NCBI GenBank assembly: GCA_907165065.1
Contig: OU015524.1
Coordinates: 40,429,295 to 40,493,294, forward strand
Length of the DNA stretch: 64,000 nucleotides
Source of the DNA: Caprimulgus europaeus
Lineage: Eukaryota > Chordata > Aves > Caprimulgiformes > Caprimulgidae
Direction of reading: 5' to 3'
Positions within the stretch are counted from its first letter, which is position 1. Every line of letters begins with the position of its first letter. Both the position numbers and the translations under genes were made by a program. Of this stretch, positions 13,501-24,503 are shown piece after piece. The notes beneath the pieces are model-generated. The model did no database searches. It was not told the DNA's origin and worked only from the letters and a program-made list of their open reading frames with translations.

Positions 13501-15978
13501 CCCGTGGGAAAGGGGAAAATAAGAGATTAGGCACTTGGATGTCAATCAGGCTGCATCACTCAGCAGTACAGCCAAGGAACCTTCTTTTGTTGTTTAGATG
13601 CAACTATCCACAGCCCTAAATTGTCACACTCCAAATATGAACCTTAGCAGCAAATCTTGCTGTCAGACAAAAGTACAACGTTCTCCGGGATACAGTTTAC
13701 CTGTGAAGACTCAAACCCTGCAGTGAACTCCATCCATTCCAATTCTTCCCTGACTGAACAGGACCAAATTCTATTGGAAACACTATCCTATTATTCAGAT
13801 GAGTGAGAACAGTATTTGTCAGGGTAGATCTTGTACATACTAGGAAAAAAGCTGGCAGGGGGTGGGGGGAGAAAGAGCTTAGCAGTGTCTCTTAAATTCT
13901 AGAAAAAAATAATTAAAAACTGTCTAATCTGAGCTCTGCTGAAATCAAGGCCATAAAGGCTCACTCTGCACTTCAAGCCCCAGCCTTCTTAGGGGTAGTA
14001 TTTGTATATTTTCCAAATATACATTCTTTCTAGAGAGATATGTTTGGAAATGTTCAGGTACATTCCATGAGAAGAGAAAAAAAAATTAAATTCAAGTAGC
14101 TGAAAAGAAACCAACCACAGTGCCCCAGCTGCAGTGGAGACCACTACCACTGGACTGATTTACTTCGCAGGAAAAGATTTTATCCCATTCTCTGCCTTTG
14201 ATAGCATCCAACAGTGTTTGTGCTCCAGTGATCACTGGTGACATGGATGGGTCCTCTCTCTGCTCAGAATCATATGCAACAGGATATAACACACAACTGC
14301 TATTTATAAGACTGCCCAGTCCTAAACACGCCACATTTCAAACGTAACAGGTATTGCTTACCTACAATACTATAATGTTTTTAAAAGGATATATCCTTTT
14401 CAGACATGATCTCCATCTCCAAAGCAGCGTATACCTTTTACCAATTAAAGGAGGGCACTGACCCCACAAAAGTGTTGACATCTCCAACCCAAAATTTTGC
14501 AGTTCCCTCCAGAAAGAGTTCCCTGCTAACCTCTAAATAATTTTTGCATACCAATACTAATTCTCACCAAGTGCCACATCTATTCAAGCAATACACGCTG
14601 CACTGAAAGAACCCAGCAAGTTACGGCACACATAACTGAAGCAGAGTAACAGCAAATCAGCTATGGTATGCTCTTGGATTTTGCTAACACTTTTCACATT
14701 AACTAATGCAACAATTAAAAAAACAGGCATTTTACTTCACACAGTGGTTTCTTACTAGTACTCTTTAAAGGAGCTGAAGGGCACAACATGCCAGCCATGT
14801 GCTCAGACAGTCTGTGCCCAGTTAAATCACTCCTGAACTGCATATGCCTGTTGCCCCAAAACAAAACTGGTCCACTCAGAGAACTTTGCCAAACGTAGCC
14901 CAGGTTTTGAGCTGCTTCTTCAGGCTAAAGTAATCCAGGTCAATGGAACTGCACTATAGATTTCAACAGGAGAGCCCGAAAAATACTCAGAACAGGTGTT
15001 TGGTTCATTACAGTACACTTCACTCCTACAGTCTCACAACCAATGGTGATATGCTCCCAATATGATGCACAGGAAGTCTGAAAAAAGGCGAAGAGATCAT
15101 TGAACAGCAATAACCCACTTCATAGTGCTCCCATGTCTCAGCTTTTTCCTCCGAACAAAGTACTGTTTGGAGACAGAGGAGGGACAGCCTCCTTTGGCCC
15201 TTGCATAGCCTTGTTCAGCCTGCAGTTTAAAATGCTTTCGTAATACATAAACTAGGTAAAGAAAGTTACATGCAAAGATGCAATCACAAATGAGAGCTCA
15301 GTACCAAGAAGTCATGTTCATGTTACAGTCACTACTCTCTATCCTTTTTATGGCTATAGTCAGTATCAAACCAGCATGGCAATAAGTCCTTAGATTTTCC
15401 TGCTGGTTTAATGTAATACTCCCGAAGACTACATTCAGCCTGCCAACAGAATGCTAACACAACACCTCCAAGGGGTTTATGAGTTACCAGAAAGGTCATG
15501 TCTTCTGTAGCAGAACTAGCTTAATGAGCTCATTTTAAGGGCTTATAATTGCTTGCAGCATCTCAGCTCACGCAGAACTGTCATAACAGTACAGCCGAAG
15601 AACATCTGCAAGGCCATGCTTAAAAGTTACAGACCTGTCCATGCAAGCGCATTTCCAACCCAAAGTGCCTTTTAAACTACTGGGATAACTCCAGGGAACA
15701 CCAAAGGATCAGTACATTCATTTCCGTTCATACTGAGACAGTACATAGAGCTGGAAATACACAAAACTTTTAGGGACAGCCCCTTCAAAATGGACAGTGG
15801 TTATATTAGCAGCACAGCAAGTACTTTACAGACAAGTAAAGCAATAAAGTCTACACCTAGTGATTTTCAGTCTAAGAATACACACCTGAACCCTTTTAGT
15901 TTTACAAAAATGTCTTTTGATCTACAAGCACAGAAATCTGAGATGGGTGAGGCTGCAGCAACACCATAAAAAAAAATA

Positions 15979-15996
15979 ATATATATATATATATAT
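15979..15996. repeat. (AT)9 microsatellite
   Basis: A pure AT dinucleotide run lies downstream of an A tract. Confidence 0.9.
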
Positions 15997-18359
15997 GCAA
16001 TCGAAGTAGCATTCCAAGCTGTGTCTACCATAACACTCTAAAAATAAAGTTGGGGATCAGATTTTAAGTATTAAACTGACAGCAGAATCATATTTTAAAA
16101 ACATTTTCATCATCATCGACTTGGAGCAAAAGGTTGTTCTAAATCAATACAATGTATTCAGCCACATCATGGGGCCCCCAAAGCAGCCAGATGCTGCAAC
16201 CTGACATCTTCAGATCTGTATCTCAGTGCTTGCAAGGAAATGGTGCAAGAGTATTCCATCACTGATCTATACTCTGACCTGTGCAGCAGAACTCAGTTTT
16301 CACACCGAAGGGCAACATTTATGTCCACATCTCACATTTTTTGCTATTCCAATGCCTTGTCAGAATTAATGCCTGCACAATGTTTTCTACATATTCTATA
16401 GAGGGAGCTGTTTGATACGCATCCTTCTTTGTGGTGACCTGATGAAAGTCACTCACATAGAACAAGTGAAAAACCTGTATGTTATAGGGCAACAGACATG
16501 TTACACTTCAGTGAGAGCACAAGCCAAGAAAGTAAACTGAATCCTAAGCTGTACCATGAGGGCAAAGGGTTTAGCAGGCTAGCATAAACAGGAAAGTGGA
16601 AAAAACAATGAATTCAGAGAGAAGAGTTGAAACATTAAAATTTCTAGCCCCAGTATGTCTGATCTCTTGGCAAGTTTTAGAAGGAAACAGGTTTCTTCAA
16701 ACCCTCCTCTTGGTGAATTCCCATACTGGGAGTCTGGCAGCAGCACGGGACTAAACACCTCAAGAGTAGGCCCCACAACCACAGAATGGAAGCAGTTAAC
16801 GTTTTGCCTAATGAACTGACAGCAGCAACTCCAACCCTGGTAATGCTGCTTTGGCAACCTTCGGCAAACGCTTCTAGGTATTCTCTCCGCATTAGGTCTA
16901 AGCCCCAACGTGCCTGGAGTCCCAAGCCTTCTCTCAGTTTCCTGAAAGCTCTTTAACTAAAACGTTTAATGGAGTAAGCCAAGTAAGAAAGAGGCTGCAA
17001 GAGGAAACTACTTTTCTATTTTGAGTACAACCGTATCTGCAATACAACACAAAATGAAGTAAAGACTTAAAATTTTAATGATGAAACACTTTGAAGATAT
17101 TGGCTTGTTTACCTTGAAATTAATTTACCGTGAAATTAAAGAATCAGAACAGCCACTAAAAACTATGCTTTACAGGAAAATGTTTTAAAATGGCTGGTTC
17201 TTCTTGTGAACCTAAGGTCAAAAATACATTAGAATAATCTAAAAATAAAGCATAACAAGAAACAAAATGGTAAAATTATGATCTTTAGTACTGAGAAGTC
17301 CATATTGTCAGGAATACATGTTGCTGCCTTTGGCACACTGTGGCCAGACACATCACATTAATAATAAATGCCAGGATTAGAAGTTCAAACAAGATGGAAC
17401 TTGTTCCATTGCCATTTTTATAAGGAAGAAACAGAGAAGTAACTTCTCACAAGTTTTATTTATATACCCCATAATACAGCTTATTCACAATTCCATCAAG
17501 TTTTGTTAACTTGTTTTGCATTTGGTTAGATGAACGGTGTGGAAGAGGGGTTTACTATCATTATGGCTTTTGGAACATGTACAGCAAATGAACAGGAATG
17601 ATATTAATAGCAAATAAATTAATGAGAGAATAGGAAGCTCCCATCTGGAAGTGAGAAGCAGTAATATAAAGATACTGCCCAAGTGATCCATCCTGGTCTT
17701 CTCCCAACTTGATACTGTGCACTTGTACACAAAAGTCTCCTTCAGAATAAAGCAGACAGATACTCTAACAAAGCCAAGACCTGAGGAAGGAAGTGCTCAG
17801 GCTTAGGCCTGACACTAACTAGTGTTTCCACAGGATCCATAAATGTTTACAAGCAATAAAGTACATTCTCTGCAAGGACTAGAAAAGGTTTCACTTGTCA
17901 GGGTGACTAGTAATTAATTACCAAAAATAACCATTTTAACAATTTAGCTCAGCTCTGAAGTAAAGCCAAAGATCTTTGGAGTATCAGTCCATCAAAAACA
18001 TGTTCTGCTTGCCCAAATAAACAAGACAACATGCACAATAACTCTGAGCCCCAGTGAGACTGTATACCATTCTGCTAGATTAGGAATTATTTGCTCTTAA
18101 GAGTAACACTTGAGAGACTGACAAAGATCAGTACTGCCATAGCTCAAAGGTGCAACAGCTCACAGCAGGAATTTGTAGGTTGGTATGCCACCCCATTTGA
18201 GAAGGATGATGTTACAACTAAGCCTGCACCATGCAACTAAGTCTGCACTATGTATTTTCATATTGCTTCATCTTTCACAATGTCCAAGCTTAAGCAAAGA
18301 AAAACATCTACTTGCTAGCAATGTACGGTACTTTTCAGCTGTGACACTGACCAGCTCAC

Positions 18360-18550
18360 CTGCCAGCACACCTCCACAGGCTTGCCATAAGGGCTAGAGC
18401 CAATGTCAAAAAAAACAGTCCTTATAAGCGCTCTGAGTTTAGCTCCCAAGACAAGAGGACATAGCAATAAGGCAACAAAGACCTGTTCTGACTCAAGGTG
18501 TTTTCTGATTACATTTACCATGCTATGGAAGGGTATCAAGCAGAATGGAC
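18360..18550 (-). CDS. Candidate minus-strand coding exon, unidentified
   Basis: The exon is 191 bases long. On the minus strand it has a strong acceptor (TTTCCTCTTCTCTTTTGTAG) and a strong donor (GGCAG then GTGAGC). One frame is open throughout. It needs one base from the preceding exon and ends in phase 0. It includes FCLIPFHSMVNVIRKHLESE, a hydrophobic stretch VFVALLLCPLVLGAKL, and IGSSPYGKPVEVCWQ. Joined to the candidate exon at 19137-19196 it would be read from an ATG at 19161-19159, giving 72 codons without a stop. I do not recognise the protein, and the similarity of any part to a known family is unproven. Confidence 0.33.
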
Positions 18551-19136
18551 CTACAAAAGAGAAGAGGAAAGCAGTCTATGTGGCATCGGTCTCTGGGCTT
18601 TTGCTTGTCCCCATGAAAGGGCTTTATCACTTCTTTGATTTCAAATCCATAAAAAAAAAAATCTCTAGAAGAATAGCCACTCTGATAAGATAACACAAAA
18701 TAATGGCATTATTACCCTGTTTAAATAAAGTTTGATAGTCAGGTCTCTCAGTTCCTCAGCGAGTTCTCTAGACTCCAATACATAACCAATATTCACAACT
18801 ATTTACTTGCTTTAGATTCAGAGGCACCTGATTCTCCTACACAATTTGCCAAACACCATGTAGGAACTCGGGGTGGAAGGGGAAACTGGATGGGCACACA
18901 ATTATATTTTGTCTTCAGTTGAAACACACTGCTTCCTGGACATCAGCAACACATTCCCAATTCTTCCAAAACAACCAGAAAGGCAAAAGGCCAGCTGATG
19001 TTGCTTCTGGACAGTGACAAAAAATATCAAATCACCTGCAATGTTACCAGGCTAAGACCAAAGTCTACAGTTTAGGCATTAACCAGTACCACTGGATCCC
19101 AGTGGTGCCTCTGCAGAGAGCTGCACAAGTTCTCAC

Positions 19137-19196
19137 CTGGGGACACCTCTGACTTGCACATTTTTCAGGACTGCTGCTCCACGCGGTCCATAACCA
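19137..19196 (-). other. Candidate minus-strand 5' exon
   Basis: A 60-base segment is bounded on the minus strand by an acceptor (TTTCCTCTGTTCACAG) and a consensus donor (CCCCAG then GTGAGA). It lies about 0.4 kb downstream of the CpG island. It carries an ATG at 19161-19159 whose frame continues, after splicing, into the open frame of the 18360-18550 exon. An in-frame TGA lies just upstream of that ATG, so the ATG would be the start codon if the transcript is coding. Confidence 0.33.
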
Positions 19197-19599
19197 CTGT
19201 GAACAGAGGAAATAATCACAAGCACCAAGCTGAAGTTCAGCAATAGAGGGACCTAGACTTATTCTTGTGGAAAGGTCAGTTACTGGTTCAAATACAAAGA
19301 CCAATCCAGCTTCGTGCCTCTAAAATGGAGATGCCAGTTTGGTTCTATACAGCCAAAAGCTACTGTGTTGGCAAAATGAAGGAAACAGTCATCTTAAGTC
19401 AACTTAGCTACAGAATCTTAATATTACAAGCCTGCACAGTCCAGTTCAAGGGATTAAATAATTTTGTTAAAGCAAAGCTCATTTTTTGCACAGATTAGTT
19501 TGACTCACAGAAATGCGCAATGCATCTAAAAGTTACCTTCTGCCCTGAATGATCTTCCAGGGCGTCAGTTCCAGTACAACAAAGACAGTCAGAACATAA

Positions 19600-20085
19600 A
19601 ACCCACAGCCTTACAAGCCCAGCCACCTCTCTCCTAGGGCACCCCTGATTACCAACAGCTGTGCAAAATGAGCACAAACCGCCCACGCCCCGAGCGATCA
19701 CTCCAAATCCACAGCCCGAACCCCGCCAGCGCCCCCTCACCTGCACGGAGCACGGCCGAGGCCAGCCAGGAGCCCTCCCGCTCCCCCTGCGAGCCTGCCG
19801 GACCAAAACCGCTGATGGAACCCGGGCCCTGCCTGGCTCCACTCCCCATTACCGGCACACGCTGCAGACCAACCCCCTGGTACCCGCCCCACCGCACTCG
19901 GGGCTCTGGAAGATTCTGCGGCCGCGCCAGGGTGAAGCGGGGCCGGCAGACAAGCCCTTCCGCCGCACGGCCGGCCCGGCGCGCGGGCTGCTGCCATGTT
20001 GCGGGGCCGCGCCCGGCCTCCTCCCACCCCTGGGCAGTGAAATGGTGGCGGCCGCGTGTGGGGCTTGTGTCCTTGTCCCACGGGC
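19600..20085. promoter_or_regulatory. CpG island, probable promoter
   Basis: A sharp rise in GC and CpG density occurs in otherwise AT-rich DNA. It includes two GCGGCCGC octamers (near 19919 and 20048) and GCGCGGG-type motifs. A minus-strand AACATGGC (YY1-like) lies near 19994-20001, and a GGTGGCGGCC stretch lies on the plus strand. Such islands mark constitutive promoters in birds. The splice-site pairs just to the left on the minus strand suggest leftward transcription. A minus-strand ATG in the YY1-like motif opens a frame beginning MAAARAPGRP, but I cannot tie it to a known protein. Rightward transcription is also possible. Confidence 0.75.
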
Positions 20086-22577
20086 GTGCTTCCAGGCACG
20101 GTTACAGAGCTCCAGGAGGGAGGGTTGCTTTGTTTGGCTTCTCAGTTCTTTTCTGTTAAAAAATGCAGGTCTTCTGAGAAATAGCTCTCAAGCCAGAGGA
20201 AAAAATGGTCTGGTTGCACCCTTCTGCTGGCCTTTTCCTTGCCCTGCCAAGCTGCTGAAAAATGGCTTTTCCAGCAGAAACCTTATGTGGAAGATGAACA
20301 GCTCTCTCACAGCACAGTTACTTGCCATGCAGAGGAGTGCCCTGGGCAGTCTACCAGCCTGGGTATACACGCATTGCTGTAATAAATAAATAAATATATG
20401 CTATGGAAAAGCCTGGGATCTGCATTAGAAATGTAAAGAAAGGAGAACCTAAATAAATCTGAGCTTCAAAGTGGCAGCAGTGCTTTCTGCTTGATGTCCT
20501 GAGGGTAAGGGTAATGGCCACTTGGCTCTGGCACTCCCTGCAGTGCCCAGGAAGGGGAGAGCAAGGCAAGCTCGCTTTGCTTTTCATACGAGGGTCTCGC
20601 AGTCTGGAGCAGCGTTCAGTCCTCTTGTTGAGGGACAGCAGCAATGTAATTTCTCTATGGGACAGGTTCCTTTGTTACTGACAAGGATATACTTACATTG
20701 TATTTCTCTGGGAAAGAACAAAGGCAATTTCTCTGCAGGGATTTAATTTTAGTTCTCTTTTTCAGTCCCCAGACTTGCTCAGGCTATTGCTCTGGGCAAC
20801 AGATTAATCTGTGGGAAAGAGTGTAATGAAAAGCTGGTATTGCTGAGGGCTGTTACAAGCAGGAGGCTCTGGAGAAACACAGCAAAAGGTGAACAAAGCA
20901 CAGCAAAAATACTGAAGGGAAAAAACCCGTGGTGGCCAAGATAGCACCATATGTCATTTGGACTTACAATCTGTGGCCTGCATTCAGTCCCAGAGCCATG
21001 GGGGATAACGTGATAGTAAGTGTGGAAGGAAACTCAACAAGTTACTTGGGGCACCCTTCTTCTCCTTTGCAGGATTAAAAGTACATTCCAGTAATTTACA
21101 CATGCAGGGTATGCTCACTACATCTGCTTTTACAACAGTGGCCGAACTAATCTCTGCTTTTTCACACCCCTCAAGAGTCTTGATTGAGGCAATCTGAGAG
21201 ATTTAATAGAAACTGGAGTGAATTTGTTTCATTAAGTGATTGCAGAAAGTTCAGCCTGCGTTTGTAAACCCTTTTAATGATGCTAATCAACTCCTTATTG
21301 CTGTCTGTGTTGACTTGTAATCCTGGCTTTGCTTATCATTTAAATGCACAAACTGTCTTGCCTCTAGGTGAGGTTAAAGTCTGCAAAGTGCATGCCTCAA
21401 ACCAAAGAATGGAGGCTACAAGAATGATGAATCCCCACACATCAATACTAACTAGGTACAATCTTTCTGTCACATTCACCCCAGCCATCTGGGGACAGTT
21501 ACAGGATAAGAGTCTAGATGGCAGCTCTGCCCTATGCGAGAATACACTGAGCTGAATGCCCTCTTTGCTATCCTAAGCAGGAAGCCCAGAAGCCCTGAAT
21601 GCTTTTCTCTCTATGTATATGCTTTGTTCTGCCTTCAAAATAGCCACATGTTAGGGTACCTCGAGAATTAAACTTGAGATTGTGGCATTTTTAAATTTCA
21701 GAGCAAAACTCTCTCCAGCTCACCCAGCAGACTCATATTTCATCCTCCTCAAGCATCTGAAATGGCCCTTCTATTTGAGATGTATGTATGAATGTCCTAT
21801 AAGGATCAAAACAAAGGCTACAACCATTACACAATTTCGAGTTGGAGTTAACACATCAGAAAGAAGAAAGCCGCTCACAAGAAAAAGGAAGTTGCACTTG
21901 TCAGTAAATCTTTTCATTTAACCTTTTGGGTTTTACACAGTGCTTCTGTTCACACAGATGTAGGGAGATACACAGATGGTCATGGGGCTGCTGTGGTACA
22001 GACCATTGCCAGCAGAAAACCAGCAGATTTTAGAGAGGGTTCACTTCAAACCTGTGCTGAGTTATATGTAACACTCTGCAAATGATCCTGATAGTCATGG
22101 AAATGAGTTCCATTTGGCATGAATCACAAGAGCTGCTAAGTGAGGGCCTCTAAAATGGGCCTGTTAGGAAAGATAGAAATAATGAGCTGTTGTACTTTTT
22201 TTTTAAAGCTCATTAAAGTGGACAGCTGTTGTTTAACAGTTAACTGCAGGAAATAAATGCTAAGAGTAACAGATACTGCAGTTAGGTAAGGCTGACTACC
22301 TGCCCTTTATCTGAGAAATTTGCATATCATGCCTAAAGTATCACCCAGTCAAAGGTTGGTATATTTTGGAAACTGTCTCCAAAGGACAGGTATGGCTGTT
22401 ACTAACAAGGCAGCAAATGCATGACAGGACCCTGAAAGATCTCATGGAGAATTTGCAGCATAGGCAGGCTCGGTATAACTAAGTAGCATGCCATGTGCTG
22501 TTTCAGACCATATATAATTCCATGGCTGGAACCTCCATGGTGCCATTCGGAAAGAACATACCCTTCTGCTTAAACAA
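20086..22577. other. No recognisable gene
   Basis: Intergenic-looking, moderately AT-rich DNA with only chance open frames. I recognised no named repeat. Confidence 0.5.
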
Positions 22578-23082
22578 TGTGAAATTAAAAGATAGTTACA
22601 TATCAGCTAGGACTAGTCAATTTTGTAGTCTAAAATAGATAAAGGGGAAATTTGAGATGCCAAATCTTTGCAATAGGGTAGATGAGGTAGTGATGCTAGA
22701 ATAAACCAGTTTTGTGGAGACAGAAGTGTAAACAGGCCAAAAGATGAACTAAGCATGTGCAGAAGTTCAGCTAAAGGGCAGAGTGAGAAAGGCTCTTGAT
22801 GACCACAAGAGGACCCCCCAAATACCACAAAGAGACTCAGATGCATGTGCAAAAGGACATTTACATATATTAATGGGTTCCTGGAAATGTAATGAATATG
22901 TTAATAATTTATTGGAAAAGTAATGAATATGCATGTTTTGAAAGTATAAAGCTTTCTTAGAAAGACGAGTCGGGATGCACGATAGGTGGAACGATCCCCC
23001 ATGCATCTGGCGCCACAATAAAGAATGCCTGCTTCTTAAGACTACATTGGTGTTAAGAAGTTCATTCCCAATTTCGGTGACA
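22578..23082 (+). mobile_element. Avian endogenous retrovirus LTR
   Basis: This resembles avian ERV LTRs in layout. The left boundary near 22578 starts with TG. A TATAAA lies at 22945-22950, followed by a GATGCACGATAGGTGGAACG-type stretch, and AATAAA is at 23017-23022. The right end is TTTCGGTGACA at about 23082. The region before the TATA contains a diverged internal repeat (TGGAAATGTAATGAATATG and TGGAAAAGTAATGAATATG). No clear target-site duplication was found with these boundaries, so the left end is approximate. No gag, pol or env is adjacent, so it is a solo or fragmentary LTR. Confidence 0.68.
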
Positions 23083-24469
23083 TACAGAGTGACAGTTCCT
23101 ATACCTCATGCAACCTGCTGCCCATAATCCCTTTCCACGTTTCCCATGGCCACAGGAAGCTTCTGCTGCAGGCAGACAAACATTGCACCTTCTTGCTTTT
23201 GTTGCAGGTCAAGTCTATGGGCTGTTGGGGATTGCCTCCTTTCCCTTCTTTGTGAAGAATAATTACAAAGCTGATTTATCTTCATAACATAGGAGCTTGG
23301 AAGTCCAGCTATAGCTGGGAGGCAGGAGCTGTGATTTGATTCCTCACAAGCACGGGTGAGAACTGCAGCCAGATCTTCTCTGCTGCTAGCACTCTGTACA
23401 GGAGGCTATTGAATTACAGCGTGAGGAGGAAGGCAGCATTACCCTTCTAGCAGTTGTTAACAGAAACAGCAGGAGCTGTGTTCTACATGAAGCCATGTGT
23501 GCTTCGTTCGGTCTGAGCATCCTTTCTAGGTCAGACCTCTGAGGAGGAAGAACACCTAGTTTGAGATGTTTGCAGGTGTGCGGTAATGACTAAACTATGC
23601 CTCTCTAACAAAACTCAGGCAGCTTGAGGCAAGAAAAAGCATGAATTTATAATCCAAGAAAGCTTCATAGGTGTTTTCAGAGTGAATATGCCAGACATTC
23701 TGAGCATCATATTCTTGGAGCAAACTGTTCCTATATCCAAAAAATTCTATCATTTTAGAACTGCCTGCTACACCTTCAGCCCTCAACAGTGCCCTGCTGG
23801 CCATGTGCAGACTGTCTCAGGGCATGTAAAACAGCTCACCCTACTTCCTGCAGTAGTTGAGGAACAGTAAGAAATAGCTCAGGGGTATGGCTTACTCCTA
23901 AGCTTCTGCAATTACTTCTGGCCACACACAGTTTGTACAAGAAGCCAACTTTTTTGCAACCTATGTTATTTTGGAGATAGTATCCCACCACTTGCTAGTA
24001 CTGCCTAAATGGAGTGGGGAAGAGGTGCCTTTTATGAGAAGCTAAGGAAAATAATAATGATCCCAAATACTAAAGGAATGTGTCTGTTTGGAGGGCAACA
24101 CCTTTATATTAGACCCTACTCTTTGCTGCTACCCACTATACTTGACAGTAGGATTAAAACAGCATTGTTTAGAGAAAAATCTTTTAGATTCTTTGCTATG
24201 ATTCAGAAACCTTACCTAGATCTTGGAAATCTTATACAAATTGGCACTTTAATGAATGCAGTCTCACACACTGTCATATGTTAACATTGACTGTTAGCTG
24301 TTAGGCCAAGTAAATGTCATTTATTAATTGCTTTGTCCCTGCATGACTACAAAACAGAAGTAAGCAAGGTATACATTCACCATGCACCTTAAGCAAAAAA
24401 TTAGGAATATTCCAAATAAATAAACTGCTTTGTGTCTTAGCATACTCAAAACATATTTGTCTGGGCAGG
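23083..24469. other. No recognisable gene
   Basis: Intergenic DNA with no element that I recognise. Confidence 0.5.
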
Positions 24470-24473
24470 AGAA

Positions 24474-24503
24474 AGATAGAATCATAGAATGGTTAGGGTG
24501 TGT
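24474..24503 (-). mobile_element. CR1 LINE 3'-end fragment
   Basis: The string ATAGAATCATAGAATGGTTA is the reverse complement of the CR1 3' terminus (ATTCTATGATTCTAT repeat). Only the last few tens of bases survive. Confidence 0.6.

Larger units (their letters stand above)
9492..18359. other. No recognisable gene; possible intron of the minus-strand unit
   Basis: This is AT-rich noncoding DNA. Open frames on the minus strand at 10508-10810, 14092-14334 and 16579-16925 are longer than most, and the last is unusually CpG-containing. I could not match any of them to a family or give them both splice sites convincingly. Simple repeats are listed separately. Confidence 0.45.

Noticed and set aside
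16579..16925. Overlapping minus-strand open frames with several CpGs
   Set aside because: Two frames are open at once and neither matches a family I know. An acceptor is plausible but no donor is clear.
19137..19196. Resemblance of the minus-strand frame (VMDRVEQQS, KMCKSEV) to the N-terminus of the chaperonin-like MKKS protein
   Set aside because: The match is only a few residues and needs a stop codon inside it. The next candidate exon does not continue the similarity.
19661..20389. 242-codon open frame across the CpG island
   Set aside because: CpG islands lack stops in many frames. The translation shows no domain and runs out of the island into AT-rich DNA without a splice signal.
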